From Stenotrophomonas maltophilia (GTDB lineage: Bacteria; Pseudomonadota; Gammaproteobacteria; Xanthomonadales; Xanthomonadaceae): a stretch of 64,000 bases of DNA. The stretch's first letter is position 1; every line of letters begins with the position of its first letter. Positions 27,500 to 37,434 of the stretch are shown here, piece after piece. The stretch lies in contig NZ_CP106759.1 of NCBI RefSeq assembly GCF_025642255.1, positions 3,871,501 to 3,935,500 on the forward strand, in the 5' to 3' direction. A program made the translations under genes and the position numbers. The notes under the pieces were generated by a model. It was not told the origin of the DNA. It made no database searches and worked only from the letters and a program-made list of their open reading frames with translations.

Positions 27500-27599
27500 A
27501 CCGTCTTGCATTTCACACGGTCCAAGCGGCAATCTAAAGCGGTTGTGACGGCCCGCGTCACAAAGTGACAAGAAGCGGTATGGGCCGTCGCGGAAAGCT

Positions 27600-27706
27600 C
27601 TACGTCGATATCCGACAGGAACATCTGGATCCCCCCTGTTCCGGCCCTGTCGGATGTCGGCACCTCTGAAGGCAGACGGCCCCGCAATGCGGGGCCGTCT
27701 GTTTTT
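27600..27706 (+). ncRNA. Candidate small RNA with a C-rich loop
   Basis: A long hairpin is formed by TCCGACA (27611-27617) with TGTCGGA (27648-27654), and inner GGAACA (27618-27623) with TGTTCC (27637-27642). Its loop ends in six cytosines. A strong terminator follows 18 bases later. C-rich loops that can pair with ribosome-binding sites are a feature of some Xanthomonas sRNAs. The 5' end is not visible; the start given is approximate. It could instead be the 3' UTR of the lipoprotein mRNA. Confidence 0.4.
27673..27706 (+). terminator. Strong rho-independent terminator
   Basis: A perfect 13-bp stem, CAGACGGCCCCGC / GCGGGGCCGTCTG, with a 3-base loop (AAT), followed by TTTTT. It ends plus-strand transcription after the lipoprotein or the small RNA. 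Confidence 0.9.
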
Positions 27707-27725
27707 GCGGATGCCTTCCGCGAAG

Positions 27726-27762
27726 AAAAACAGGGCCGGACAGTCCCCCGACTGCCGGCCCT
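27726..27762 (-). terminator. Rho-independent terminator of the minus-strand RNA
   Basis: On the minus strand the stem AGGGCCGG-CAGTC pairs with GACTG-T-CCGGCCCT (one bulge, 4-base loop at 27746-27749) and is followed by GTTTTTC. No minus-strand protein gene exists upstream for at least 2 kb, so it must serve a short RNA. Confidence 0.75.
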
Positions 27763-27846
27763 CTGCTCCCCCATCGTGCGCCTGTACCGGCCCCTGTTCC
27801 AATTCCGGTCACGGGCGCCTTCTGCGCCAGCCACGATGGGTGCTAT
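27726..27846 (-). ncRNA. Candidate minus-strand small RNA with a three-way junction
   Basis: Read on the minus strand, the closing stem CCCATCGTG (27832-27840) pairs with CACGATGGG (27770-27778). It encloses two hairpins: GGCGC/GCGCC (27814-27828) and ACCGG/CCGGT (27786-27809). A terminator follows directly. TTGACC (minus strand, near 27882) and GATAAC (near 27855) are weak promoter-like boxes upstream. This self-contained structure with its own terminator, on the strand opposite both neighbouring genes, points to an independent sRNA. I cannot assign it to a named family. Confidence 0.55.
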
Positions 27847-27989
27847 TGGGTTATCTGCAAAAATCCTGCCAACTTTAGGGTCAATTTCGTCCGGCCCTGG
27901 CTTCTCCGGGCGTCGCCCTGCCGAATGGCGCTAAAATCGCCACCCCGGCACCGCCTCCGGCCGCGCCCGCCCCCATCGACTCCGCCCCC

Positions 27990-29879
27990 ATGACCCACTC
28001 CTTCCATCGTTACGACGTCATCGTCATCGGCGGTGGCCACGCCGGCACCGAGGCCGCGCTGGCCGCGGCCCGCACCGGCGTGCGCACCCTCCTGCTGACC
28101 CACAACATCGAAACGGTGGGCGCGATGAGCTGCAATCCGGCCATCGGCGGTATCGGCAAGGGCCATCTGGTCAAGGAGATCGACGCGCTTGGCGGGGCGA
28201 TGGCGCATGCCGCCGACCGCGCCGGCATCCAGTGGCGCACGCTCAATGCCTCCAAGGGTCCGGCGGTGCGCGCCACCCGCTGCCAGGCCGACCGCAACCT
28301 GTACCGCATGGCGATCCGCGCCCTCGTCGAGGGCCAGGCCAACCTGACCGTGTTCCAGGCGGCCGTCGATGATCTGGTCATCGAGGGCGACGCCGTGCGC
28401 GGCGTCATCACCCAGACCGGCCTGCGCTTCGATGCGGAGGCGGTGGTGCTGACCGCCGGCACCTTCCTGGCCGGCAAGATCCACGTCGGTCCGACCCAGT
28501 ACGCCGCCGGCCGCATGGGCGATCCGCCGGCCACCACGCTGGCCGCACGCCTGCGCGAGCGCCCGTTCCAGGTCGACCGCCTGAAGACCGGCACGCCACC
28601 GCGCATCGACGGCCGCTCGCTGGATTACAGCGTGATGGACGAGCAGCCCGGTGATACGCCGCGGCCGGTGATGTCCTTCCTCGGCTCGGTGGACGAACAT
28701 CCGCAGCAGGTCAGCTGCTGGATCACCCATACCACCGAGCAGACCCACCAGATCATCCGTGACGCCCTGCACCGCTCGCCGCTGTACAGCGGCCAGATCG
28801 AAGGCATCGGCCCGCGTTACTGCCCCTCCATCGAGGACAAGGTGGTGCGCTTCGCCGAAAAGGCCAGCCACCAGATCTTCGTCGAGCCTGAGGGGCTGGG
28901 CATCGTCGAGATCTATCCCAACGGCATCTCCACCTCGCTGCCGTTCGACGTGCAGCTGGAGATGGTGCGCAGCATCCGGGGCTTCCAGAACGCGCACATC
29001 ACCCGCCCCGGCTACGCCATCGAGTACGACTTCTTCGATCCGCGCGGGTTGAAGGCTTCGCTGGAAACCAAGCTGGTCAACGGCCTGTTCTTCGCTGGCC
29101 AGATCAACGGCACCACCGGTTATGAAGAGGCGGCCGCGCAGGGCCTGCTGGCCGGCCTCAATGCGGCCCGCCAGGTGCGCGGCCTGGATGGCTGGTGCCC
29201 GCGCCGCGACGAAGCGTATCTGGGCGTGCTGGTGGATGATCTGATCACCCACGGCACCAACGAGCCGTACCGCATGTTCACCAGCCGCGCCGAGTACCGG
29301 CTGCAGCTGCGCGAGGACAACGCCGACCAGCGCCTGACTCCGGTTGGCCGCGACATGGGACTGGTCGATGATCGGCGCTGGATGGCGTTCGAGGCCAAGC
29401 AGGCTGCCGTAGCCGCCGAACGTGCGCGGCTCGGTGCGCTGTGGGCGACCCCGGCCAATGCCCTGGGCCGCGAAGTGCAGGACACGCTGGGGGTGACTGT
29501 CAGCCGCGAAACCAATGTGCTCGACCTGATCAAGCGCCCCGAGCTGGATTACGCGCAGCTGATGCAGGTGCCCTCGCTCGGCCCGGCAGTGGCCGATGGC
29601 AAGGTGGCCGAGCAGGTGGAGATCGGCGTGAAATACGCCGGCTACCTGGACCGCCAGCGCGACGAGATCGCGCGCCAGCAGCGGCACGAAGCCACGCCGA
29701 TCGCTGAAGGCTTCGACTACGCCAGCGTGCGTGGCCTGTCGGCCGAAGTGCTGCAGAAGCTGGAACGTGTGCGTCCGCAGACCATTGGCCAGGCGCAGCG
29801 CATCCCCGGCATGACGCCGGCCGCGATCTCGCTGCTGCTGGTGCACCTGGAGCGTGCACGGCGCGGACGCGTGGCGTAA
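27990..29879 (+). CDS. mnmG: tRNA uridine-5-carboxymethylaminomethyl modification enzyme MnmG
   Basis: An FAD enzyme that, with MnmE, modifies U34 of several tRNAs. The 629-residue product has the normal length. Visible blocks are the FAD motif [12 protein letters not shown] (12-23), [32 protein letters not shown] and the C-terminal [19 protein letters not shown] (shown in part). No strong ribosome-binding site precedes the ATG. MnmE is not in this window. Confidence 0.97.
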   Translation: MTHSFHRYDVIVIGGGHAGTEAALAAARTGVRTLLLTHNIETVGAMSCNPAIGGIGKGHLVKEIDALGGAMAHAADRAGIQWRTLNASKGPAVRATRCQADRNLYRMAIRALVEGQANLTVFQAAVDDLVIEGDAVRGVITQTGLRFDAEAVVLTAGTFLAGKIHVGPTQYAAGRMGDPPATTLAARLRERPFQVDRLKTGTPPRIDGRSLDYSVMDEQPGDTPRPVMSFLGSVDEHPQQVSCWITHTTEQTHQIIRDALHRSPLYSGQIEGIGPRYCPSIEDKVVRFAEKASHQIFVEPEGLGIVEIYPNGISTSLPFDVQLEMVRSIRGFQNAHITRPGYAIEYDFFDPRGLKASLETKLVNGLFFAGQINGTTGYEEAAAQGLLAGLNAARQVRGLDGWCPRRDEAYLGVLVDDLITHGTNEPYRMFTSRAEYRLQLREDNADQRLTPVGRDMGLVDDRRWMAFEAKQAAVAAERARLGALWATPANALGREVQDTLGVTVSRETNVLDLIKRPELDYAQLMQVPSLGPAVADGKVAEQVEIGVKYAGYLDRQRDEIARQQRHEATPIAEGFDYASVRGLSAEVLQKLERVRPQTIGQAQRIPGMTPAAISLLLVHLERARRGRVA

Positions 29880-29892
29880 CGCAGCATCGACG

Positions 29893-29915
29893 GTGGCGCT
29901 GGGCCATGCCCGGCG
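29893..29915 (+). repeat. Degenerate SMAG/REP palindrome
   Basis: GTGGCGCTGGGCCATGCCCGGCG, a decayed copy (GTGG instead of GTAG, and one stem mismatch). It lies 13 bp after the mnmG stop and may serve as a transcript-end structure. Confidence 0.65.
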
Positions 29916-29969
29916 AGCGCAGCGGCCCGCGTATCATCGTCGCGATCGCCCTGATTTCCGGAGACACCG

Positions 29970-30500
29970 ATGACCCCGCTGCGCCCTTTCCGCGACAAGA
30001 TGCCGGTGCTCGGCGCACGCGTATACGTCGACCCGGCGTGTACCCTCATTGGTGACGTGGAGCTTGCCGACGATGTTTCGATCTGGCCGGGTACCGTCAT
30101 CCGTGGCGACGTCAATTTCGTCCGCATCGGCGCCCGCACCAACGTGCAGGACGGCACCATCATCCACGTCAGCCATCACAGCCCGTACAACAAGGCCGGC
30201 CATCCGACCCTGATCGGCGAAGGCGTGACAGTCGGCCACGGCTGCATCATCCATGCCTGCAGCATCGGTGATTACAGCCTGATCGGAATGGGCGCCTGCA
30301 TCCTCGATGGCGCGCGCGTGGAGCGCCACGGCTTCGTCGGTGCTGGTGCAGTGGTGGGCCCGGGCAAGGTGGTCGGCGAAGGCGAACTCTGGCTGGGCAA
30401 TCCCGCCCGGCCGGCGCGCACGCTGAGCGACAGGGAGATCGAGTCGCTGCATTACTCGGCCGACCACTACGTCCGGCTGAAGGACGAATACCTGGGCTGA
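29970..30500 (+). CDS. Gamma-carbonic-anhydrase family hexapeptide-repeat protein
   Basis: A 176-residue left-handed beta-helix protein of the YrdA/CaiE group. Hexapeptide turns run throughout (IGDVELADDVSIWPGTVIRGD, VTVGHGCIIHACSIGDYSLIG in part). Candidate zinc histidines lie in IIHVSHH and VGHGCIIHAC. Members may be carbonic anhydrases or bind other acids; activity is unproven. CGGAGA stands just before the ATG. Confidence 0.9.
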   Translation: MTPLRPFRDKMPVLGARVYVDPACTLIGDVELADDVSIWPGTVIRGDVNFVRIGARTNVQDGTIIHVSHHSPYNKAGHPTLIGEGVTVGHGCIIHACSIGDYSLIGMGACILDGARVERHGFVGAGAVVGPGKVVGEGELWLGNPARPARTLSDREIESLHYSADHYVRLKDEYLG

Positions 30501-30563
30501 GGCCCTCGACTGCCGGCGCGCTCTGCTAAAGTCTGGGCCCGACCAGGAACTGTCGAGACCCCC

Positions 30564-30623
30564 ATGCCTGTGGTTGCCAGCCGGAGAGGACTCCAGCGCC
30601 CACAACGAAGGCCGTCGCTCTGA
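30564..30623 (+). CDS. Possible 19-codon upstream ORF coupled to the RDD gene
   Basis: ATG at 30564 opens a 19-residue frame (MPVVASRRGLQRPQRRPSL) whose TGA overlaps the next ATG as TGATG. It is very basic (six Arg). There is no good ribosome-binding site for it. It could couple translation to the six-gene operon, or be chance in a GC-rich leader. Confidence 0.3.
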   Translation: MPVVASRRGLQRPQRRPSL

Positions 30624-31312
30624 TGGCCGCACCGATGCTCGACACCTACCGCGAGGTGGTGACGCCGGAAGGCGTGCCGCTGCAGCTGCCGGCCGCCGGT
30701 CCGGTGCCACGTGCGCTGGCCTGGCTGGTCGATCTGGCCATTCGTTTCGCGATTCTTGCCGCGCTGTCGATCCCGCTGGCACTGTTGAAGGAATTCGGCA
30801 CCGGCCTCTACCTGGCCCTGATGTTCCTGGTGTACTGGGCGTATCCGATCGTCTGCGAGGCGCTGTGGGGCCGCACCCCGGGCAAGCGCGCGCTGGGCCT
30901 GCGCGTGCTGGCCCGTGATGGCGCGCCGGTGGGCTGGATGGCGGCGATCACCCGCAACCTGCTGCGGACCGTCGACATGCTGCCGTTCGCCTATGCGCTG
31001 GGCCTGCTCAGCAGCCTGTTCGACGCGCACGGCCGCCGCCTGGGCGATCTGGTCGCCGGCACCGTGGTGGTGCACGCGCCGGCGCTGTACCTGCCGCCGC
31101 CGGCCACCATCGACAGCGTGCTGGCGCCGCCGCAGCCGCTGCGGCCGGAGGAACAGGCGGCGCTGCTGGCCTTCGCCGAGCGTGCCCCGCGGCTGGCACC
31201 GCTCCGCCAGCAGGAACTGGCCGCCATCGCCGAACCATTGACCGGCACCCATGGCCAGGTCGGCGTGCTGCGCCTGTATGCGATGGCCAACTGGTTGCTG
31301 GGACGGCGATGA
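30623..31312 (+). CDS. RDD-family membrane protein
   Basis: A 229-residue inner-membrane protein. The RDD motif Arg and Asp residues appear in PRALAWLVDLAIRF and in RRLGDLVAGTVVV, with GRTPGKRALGLRVL between hydrophobic helices. A soluble C-terminal half follows (about 155-229). First structural gene of the operon RDD-SpoIIM-DUF4129-DUF4350-MoxR-DUF58; its last codons overlap the SpoIIM start. The molecular function is unknown. Confidence 0.88.
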   Translation: MAAPMLDTYREVVTPEGVPLQLPAAGPVPRALAWLVDLAIRFAILAALSIPLALLKEFGTGLYLALMFLVYWAYPIVCEALWGRTPGKRALGLRVLARDGAPVGWMAAITRNLLRTVDMLPFAYALGLLSSLFDAHGRRLGDLVAGTVVVHAPALYLPPPATIDSVLAPPQPLRPEEQAALLAFAERAPRLAPLRQQELAAIAEPLTGTHGQVGVLRLYAMANWLLGRR

Positions 31313-32301
31313 AGCAGGAACAGTTCGTCGCCCGCCATCAGCAGGAATGGCTGGACCTGGAGCAGTGGCTGCTGATGCGTGCCGGCGCCTCCCGCCGTCG
31401 CCGCCGCCAGCCCGCGGCCACCACGCTGGACGACACTGCGTTTCCACAGCGTTACCGGCGGCTGTGCCAGCAGCTGGCACTGGCCCGTGAGCGGGGCTAC
31501 AGCCCGCAGTTGGTGCAGCGCCTGCAACAGCTGATGCAGCAGGGCCACAGCGTGCTGTACCGGACACCTCCCACGCGCTGGCGGCGCGCGCTTGAATTCC
31601 TGGTGGCCGATTTCCCGCTGCTGGTGCGCAGCCAGGCACGCAGCATGTGGGCCGCCCTGGCGATGTTCGCGCTGCCGGCGGTGGGCTGCTTCGTGCTGGT
31701 GCAGCTGTACCCGGACCTGATCCACCAGGTGATGGACAACCGCCAGATCGCCGAAATGGAACGCATGTACGACCCGGCTGCCGAACGCCTGGGCCGCGAC
31801 AGCGGTACCGACTGGATGATGTTCGGCCACTACATCATGAACAACATCAGCATCGCCCTGCGCACTTTCGCCAGTGGCCTGCTGGCCGGGCTGGGCACGC
31901 TGCTGGTGCTGTTGTTCAACGGCGTCATCATCGGCGCGGTGGCCGGCCACCTGCAGCACATCGGCCATGGTGATCCCTTCTGGCGCTTCGTGGTCGGCCA
32001 CGGTGCATTCGAGCTCACCGCCATCGTCATCGCAGGCGGCGCCGGTCTGCAGCTGGGCATGAAGCTGCTGGCGCCCGGACGCCGCAGCCGCCTGGACGCA
32101 CTGGTCGAAGGTGGCCGCATCGGTGCCCGGCTGTGCCTGGGCGTGGCCTTCATGTTGCTGGTCGCGGCGTTCGTGGAGGCGTTCTGGTCGTCCATTGCCG
32201 AAGTGCCGGCGTGGGGCAAGTTCAGTGTGGCCGGGGTGCTGTGGGCCGGCGTGCTGCTGTGGTTGTGGCGTGGCGGACGCGGAGGCGGCGATGCGCATTG
32301 A
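31309..32301 (+). CDS. SpoIIM-family (stage II sporulation protein M-like) membrane protein
   Basis: A 330-residue polytopic membrane protein. After a soluble N-terminal region (1-100) come hydrophobic helices with MFGHYIMNNISIALRTFASG and GHGAFELTAIVIAGGAGLQLG, the conserved SpoIIM/DUF95 blocks. This organism does not sporulate, so the name reflects family only. The start overlaps the RDD stop (ATGA) and the end overlaps the DUF4129 start. Confidence 0.88.
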   Translation: MKQEQFVARHQQEWLDLEQWLLMRAGASRRRRRQPAATTLDDTAFPQRYRRLCQQLALARERGYSPQLVQRLQQLMQQGHSVLYRTPPTRWRRALEFLVADFPLLVRSQARSMWAALAMFALPAVGCFVLVQLYPDLIHQVMDNRQIAEMERMYDPAAERLGRDSGTDWMMFGHYIMNNISIALRTFASGLLAGLGTLLVLLFNGVIIGAVAGHLQHIGHGDPFWRFVVGHGAFELTAIVIAGGAGLQLGMKLLAPGRRSRLDALVEGGRIGARLCLGVAFMLLVAAFVEAFWSSIAEVPAWGKFSVAGVLWAGVLLWLWRGGRGGGDAH

Positions 32302-33880
32302 TCGCCTGGACGTCGTGCTGCGCGCACGCAGCGGCTGGGAAGCGATGGAGCTGGGCAGCGCGCTGACCCGCCGGCATGCGCGTGCGGTGTGGGGCAGCTG
32401 GCTGCTGGCCAGCGCACCACTGTTCGTGATCGCCAACGCACTGGGCTGGTGGCTGGACGCATTCGGCCTGGCCTGGCTGCTGATGTGGTGGTGCAAGCCC
32501 GTGTTCGAACGCGCGCCGCTGTATGTGCTGTCACGCGGTGTGTTCGGCGAGCCGGTCACCGCCCTGGCCGCCCTGCGGGCACAGCGGCAGTGGGGCAACC
32601 GTGGTTTCTGGGGCTACCTGGGCTGGCGTCGCTTCAGCGTGCTGCGCAGCCTGTGCCTGCCGGTCAACCTGCTGGAGGGCAACACCGCCGAACAGCGTGG
32701 TCCGCGCCGGCGCGCGGTCGCAGCCGGCGCGGCGGGTCCGGCGCTGGTGCTGACCGTCGCCTGCATGGTGTTCGAGGGCGTACTGGTCGCAGGCGCGATC
32801 GGCGCGGTGTTCATGTTCATCCCGTTCGAGCTGCTCTCCGATTCCTGGCGCGCGGCCTGGGACATGATCGGCAAGGACACGCCCGCCTGGGCGAAGCTGG
32901 GATTCAATCTGGCCTGCTGGCTGGCCTCCGTGCTGATCGGGCCGTTCTACGTCGGCGCCGGGTTCGGCCTGTACTTGAATCGACGTACGCAGATGGAAGC
33001 CTGGGACGTGGAGATCGCCCTGCGCCGGCTGCGCGAACGCCTGCTGCCGGTTGCCTCGTCGCTGGCGCTGCTGCTGTGCCTGGCACTGCCGCTCACCTCC
33101 ATGCCGGTGCACGCGCAGGAGGGTGACGCATCGAGCAACCGCAAGAGCGACGCGCGCCGGGCACCGCAGATCAACCCCGGCGATACACCCGCCATGATCT
33201 TCGGCGACACCCCGGTGGATACCGCGGGCTTCCGCCAGGCCGTGAACCGCGCCTACGAGGATCCATTGCAGCGCCCGACCCGCCAGGTCACGCAGTGGAA
33301 AGCGATCGAAGAGGCGGAAGAGAAAAAGGACGCACGCAAGGAACTGGAACGCGACGGCAGCAGCCAGAGCCAACGCACGTCGCGCAGCAGCAGCATCGCC
33401 TGGCTGGCGCGATTGGCCGAATGGGGCCTGTGGGGCCTGCTCGGTGCCCTCCTTCTGGTGCTGGTGCTGACTGCACGGTTGTGGCTGCCGTGGCTGCGCG
33501 GCTCGGGCCGCCGCCGGGCCGCAGCGGCGCCGCACGTGGTCGAGGAACAGGTCGAGCTGCCGTTGGTGCTGCCGCCGGACGTGGCGACCCAGGCTGGTCT
33601 GCTGTGGGACCAGGGCCGGCCGCGCCAGGCGCTGGCCCTGTTGTACCGGGCCAGCGTGCGCACGGTCAGCGAGCGTGCCGGCATCGCACTGCCTCCGGGC
33701 GCCACCGAATCGCAGTGCCTGCGTGCCTCGCGACGCATGCCCGACAGCGTCGACCGTGAACTGTTCGCGCGCATCGTGCGGATGTGGCAATACGCCGCCT
33801 ACGGTGGTCACCTGCCCAGCCGCGGCGATTTCGATGCGCTGGCCACGACCCTGCGCCAGCAGTACGGGTGGCAGGCATGA
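32291..33880 (+). CDS. DUF4129-containing membrane protein
   Basis: A 529-residue protein. The N-terminal half has several membrane helices (about 30-300), a further hydrophobic segment around 255-272 ends with a signal-like LPLTSMPVHAQ, and a transmembrane helix lies near 385. The C-terminal part is the DUF4129 domain (QGRPRQALALLYRASV, WQYAAYGGHLPSRGDF). I chose ATG 32291, overlapping the SpoIIM stop by 11 bp; the frame extends upstream only as a shadow of that gene. The arrangement looks like a fusion of a membrane module and a DUF4129 module. Confidence 0.85.
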   Translation: MRIDRLDVVLRARSGWEAMELGSALTRRHARAVWGSWLLASAPLFVIANALGWWLDAFGLAWLLMWWCKPVFERAPLYVLSRGVFGEPVTALAALRAQRQWGNRGFWGYLGWRRFSVLRSLCLPVNLLEGNTAEQRGPRRRAVAAGAAGPALVLTVACMVFEGVLVAGAIGAVFMFIPFELLSDSWRAAWDMIGKDTPAWAKLGFNLACWLASVLIGPFYVGAGFGLYLNRRTQMEAWDVEIALRRLRERLLPVASSLALLLCLALPLTSMPVHAQEGDASSNRKSDARRAPQINPGDTPAMIFGDTPVDTAGFRQAVNRAYEDPLQRPTRQVTQWKAIEEAEEKKDARKELERDGSSQSQRTSRSSSIAWLARLAEWGLWGLLGALLLVLVLTARLWLPWLRGSGRRRAAAAPHVVEEQVELPLVLPPDVATQAGLLWDQGRPRQALALLYRASVRTVSERAGIALPPGATESQCLRASRRMPDSVDRELFARIVRMWQYAAYGGHLPSRGDFDALATTLRQQYGWQA

Positions 33881-35060
33881 ACCCGCGCCTGTTCTGGTCA
33901 CTGTTGCTGGGGACGCTGCTGCTGCTCGGCGTGCCACTGGCGATCCTGTTCATGCGTACCCATGAGCGGGTCACCGAAACGGTCACGCTGCCACCGCAGG
34001 GCGAGGCCCGTTACAACCCGCTGTACGTGCTCGGGCAGGCGCTGCGCGCCGATGGCGGCATCGAGGTGCATGCGCGGCCGCGGCTGGACCTGCAGCAGAT
34101 GGCGCTGGGGCCGCAGGACACGGTGGTGCTGCTGCAGGACAGCAGCGAGCTGCCGGCGCCGGCCGCCAGGGCGCTGTTGGCGTGGGTCGACGGCGGTGGC
34201 CATCTGCTGCTGCGCACGCCGCCGCCGGCCGAGGACGATGCCGGCAGCACGCAGGGGCCGCTGCTGGATGCACTCGGCGTGGACAGCCTTTACCAGCGCA
34301 GCGACTGCCAGCCCTTCCATGTCCAGGACGATCCCGGCCACGTGGAATTCTGCCAGGGCCGCCGCTTCACGCTTGGCTTCGCCGCTGAAGCGCGGACCGA
34401 ACGCCGGTGGGGCAGCGGGCACGACCTGGTGTTCGCGCGCCTGCGTCACGGCCAGGGCCGGGTGAGCGTGCTGGCGGACATGGATTTCATGCGCAGCGAA
34501 GTGGAGTCGCAGGCCGCGCGGATGGCCGCAGCCAAGGGCCAGGCCAGCGACGGCCTGCACGACCGTTCCCACCGCGATCTGACCCGCTACCTGCTCGATC
34601 CCAATTACGGCAAGGGCGCCATGTGGCTGGTCTATGCCAGTCGTCCGCCGTCACTGTGGGTGCGCCTGTTCTACCAGGGCTGGCCGCTGTGGGTACCGCT
34701 GCTGATGGCACTGCTGGCCTGGCTGTGGGCGCGCTCGCAGCGGTTCGGCAGCCTGTTGCCATCGCCCGTGATCGAGCGCCGCTCGCTGCTGGAACATGTG
34801 CGCGCCAGCGGCGAACTGCTGCTGCGCTTCGGCCAGGGCGTGCGCCTGTACCAGGCCGTGCATGCCCTGTTCGTGCATCGCCTGCGCCTGCGCGCGCCAC
34901 TCGCTGCTGCGCTGGAAGGCGCGCCACGCGAACAGGCCATCGCCGAGCTGCTGCAGTGGCCGCGCAGCCGCGTTGCCAGTGCCCTGACTCCCCCTCCGCC
35001 GCACGATTCCTCCGCCCTGCGCGAGCGCATCCGCTTGCTGCTCCAGATGAGATCCCTGCT

Positions 35061-35064
<4 letters not shown>
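33877..35064 (+). CDS. DUF4350-domain membrane protein
   Basis: A 395-residue protein with an N-terminal anchor (about 4-22), a soluble domain with YNPLYVLGQALRADG and LLAWVDGGGHLLLRTPP, resembling GATase-like folds, and a second membrane segment near 270-285. Start ATG 33877 overlaps the DUF4129 stop as ATGA, and its own stop overlaps the MoxR start the same way. Family function is unknown. Confidence 0.87.
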
Positions 35065-36043
<979 letters not shown>

Positions 36044-36047
<4 letters not shown>

Positions 36048-37342
36048 GGCCTGCGCCGCTGCTGCTGGTCCTGCTGCTGGCCTGGGCTGCGCTGGGAGGC
36101 GTGGTGCTGGCCGGCGCATTGCCGCGCTGGAGCTGGGCACTGGTCGCCACGGTGATCGGTACGCTGGCGTTGCTGGACCTGTGGCGGCAGGCCCGGCGAC
36201 CGTCGCCACAAGTGCAGCGCGAGCTGCCCGAAGCGCTGGCCCTGGGCGTGCGCCGCGAGGTGGGCCTGCGCCTGCAGACCACAGAGCCGATGCGGGTGCA
36301 GGTATTCGATCTCGTGCCGGGTGGCTGGCCGCTGGAGTCGCTGCCCCAGCGCGTGCAGCTGCGTCCCGGGCATGCCTGCGCGCTGCACTACACCCTGCAG
36401 CCGCAGCAGCGCGGACGCTTCCGCTTCGAGGGCGTGCAGCTGCGCATCCGCTCGCCATGGCGCCTGTGGTGGCAGCAGCGCACCCTGCCCCCTCTGCTGG
36501 ACGTCCGCGTCTATCCGAACTTCGTGCCGCTGACCCGCTTCGCGCTGTTCAGCGCCGATCAGGCCTCACGTCTGGTGGGCGCCCACGTGAAGCGCCGGCG
36601 TGGTGAAGGCACTGACTTCCACCAGATGCGCGAGTACCGCGTCGGCGACAGCCTGCGCCAGCTCGACTGGAAGGCCACCGCCCGCGCACGCAAGCTGATC
36701 TCCCGCGAGTACCAGGACGAGAAGAACCAGCAGTTGCTGCTGATGCTCGACAGTGGCCGCCGCATGCTGGCCAGCGAAGGCGGACTCTCGCACTTCGACC
36801 ATGCCTTGAACGCCTCGCTGGTGGTCGCCTATCTGGCGTTGCGGCAGGGCGATGCGGCTGGCCTGTTCGCCGTCGGCGGCGAGCGTCGGTGGGTGCAGCC
36901 ACAGCGCGGCATGGGCACCGTCGAGCATCTGCTGCGGGCCAGCTACGACCTGCAGCCGCAGCCGGTAGCCACCGATTACCTGGCCGCCGCCACCGAAGTA
37001 TCCCTGCGCCAGCGACGCCGTGCGCTGGTGATGCTGGTCAGCAACGTGCGCGACGAAGACATCGAGGACCTCCTGGCCGCGGTGCGCCTGCTGCAGCGCC
37101 GCCACCTGGTGTGCGTGGCCAGCCTACGCGAGCACGAGCTGGACGGCGCGCTCGAAGGCGAGGTGCATACGCTGGAGGACGCCGCGCAGGCCGGCGCCGC
37201 GGCGCTGTACCTGCAGCAGCGCGCGAAGGCGCACGAGGCACTGCGCAGCGAGAAGGTGATGGTTCTGGACGTGACCGCCGATGCCCTGCCGGCCGCGCTG
37301 GTGGAACGCTACCTGGCCGTGAAGCGCGAAGGCCTGCTCTGA
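36044..37342 (+). CDS. DUF58 (VWA-like) membrane protein
   Basis: A 432-residue protein with two N-terminal membrane helices, then the DUF58 signature at about 185-245: RGEGTDFHQMREYRVGD, LRQLDWKATAR and LLLMLDSGRRM, the last being a VWA-type metal site. It is the usual MoxR partner. It ends the operon, and an inverted pair of SMAG elements follows. Confidence 0.93.
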
Positions 37343-37345
37343 CCG

Positions 37346-37403
37346 GTAGCGCCGGGCCATGCCCGGCGGATCACCGCACACGCCGGGCATGGCCCGGCGC
37401 TAC
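37346..37403. repeat. Inverted pair of SMAG/REP elements
   Basis: GTAGCGCCGGGCCATGCCCGGC (37346-37367) and its mirror ending CTAC (37381-37403), separated by 13 bases. The two copies can also pair with each other into one long stem. The pair fills the gap between the convergent DUF58 and YgiC-like genes and likely acts as a two-way transcript end. Confidence 0.9.
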
Positions 37404-37434
37404 CGTCCACTACGTGTGCGGGTGCGCACCGTGC

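Larger units (their letters stand above)
27500..27989. other. 490-bp non-coding region with two structured RNA candidates
   Basis: No credible protein gene lies here; the open frames are short or antisense. It holds an 8-bp inverted repeat TTGTGACG-N5-CGTCACAA (27543-27563), probably the lipoprotein transcript end, a plus-strand hairpin plus terminator (27611-27706), and a minus-strand three-way-junction RNA with its own terminator (27726-27840). The promoter of mnmG must lie in the last 140 bases. Confidence 0.6.

Noticed and set aside
27543-27563. TTGTGACG-N5-CGTCACAA as a Clp/CRP binding site
   Set aside because: The arms match TGTGA/TCACA but the spacing between them is 9 rather than 6 bases, so a transcript-end hairpin is more likely.
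27843-29846. A 667-codon minus-strand frame opposite mnmG
   Set aside because: Antisense shadow of a highly conserved gene; composition is Gln/His/Val/Arg-rich with no recognisable domain.
30560-30622. Glycine-riboswitch-like pieces (GGAGAG and CGAAGG) upstream of the RDD gene
   Set aside because: The pieces are present but the pairing stems and order of a glycine aptamer could not be built, and the downstream genes are not glycine-related.
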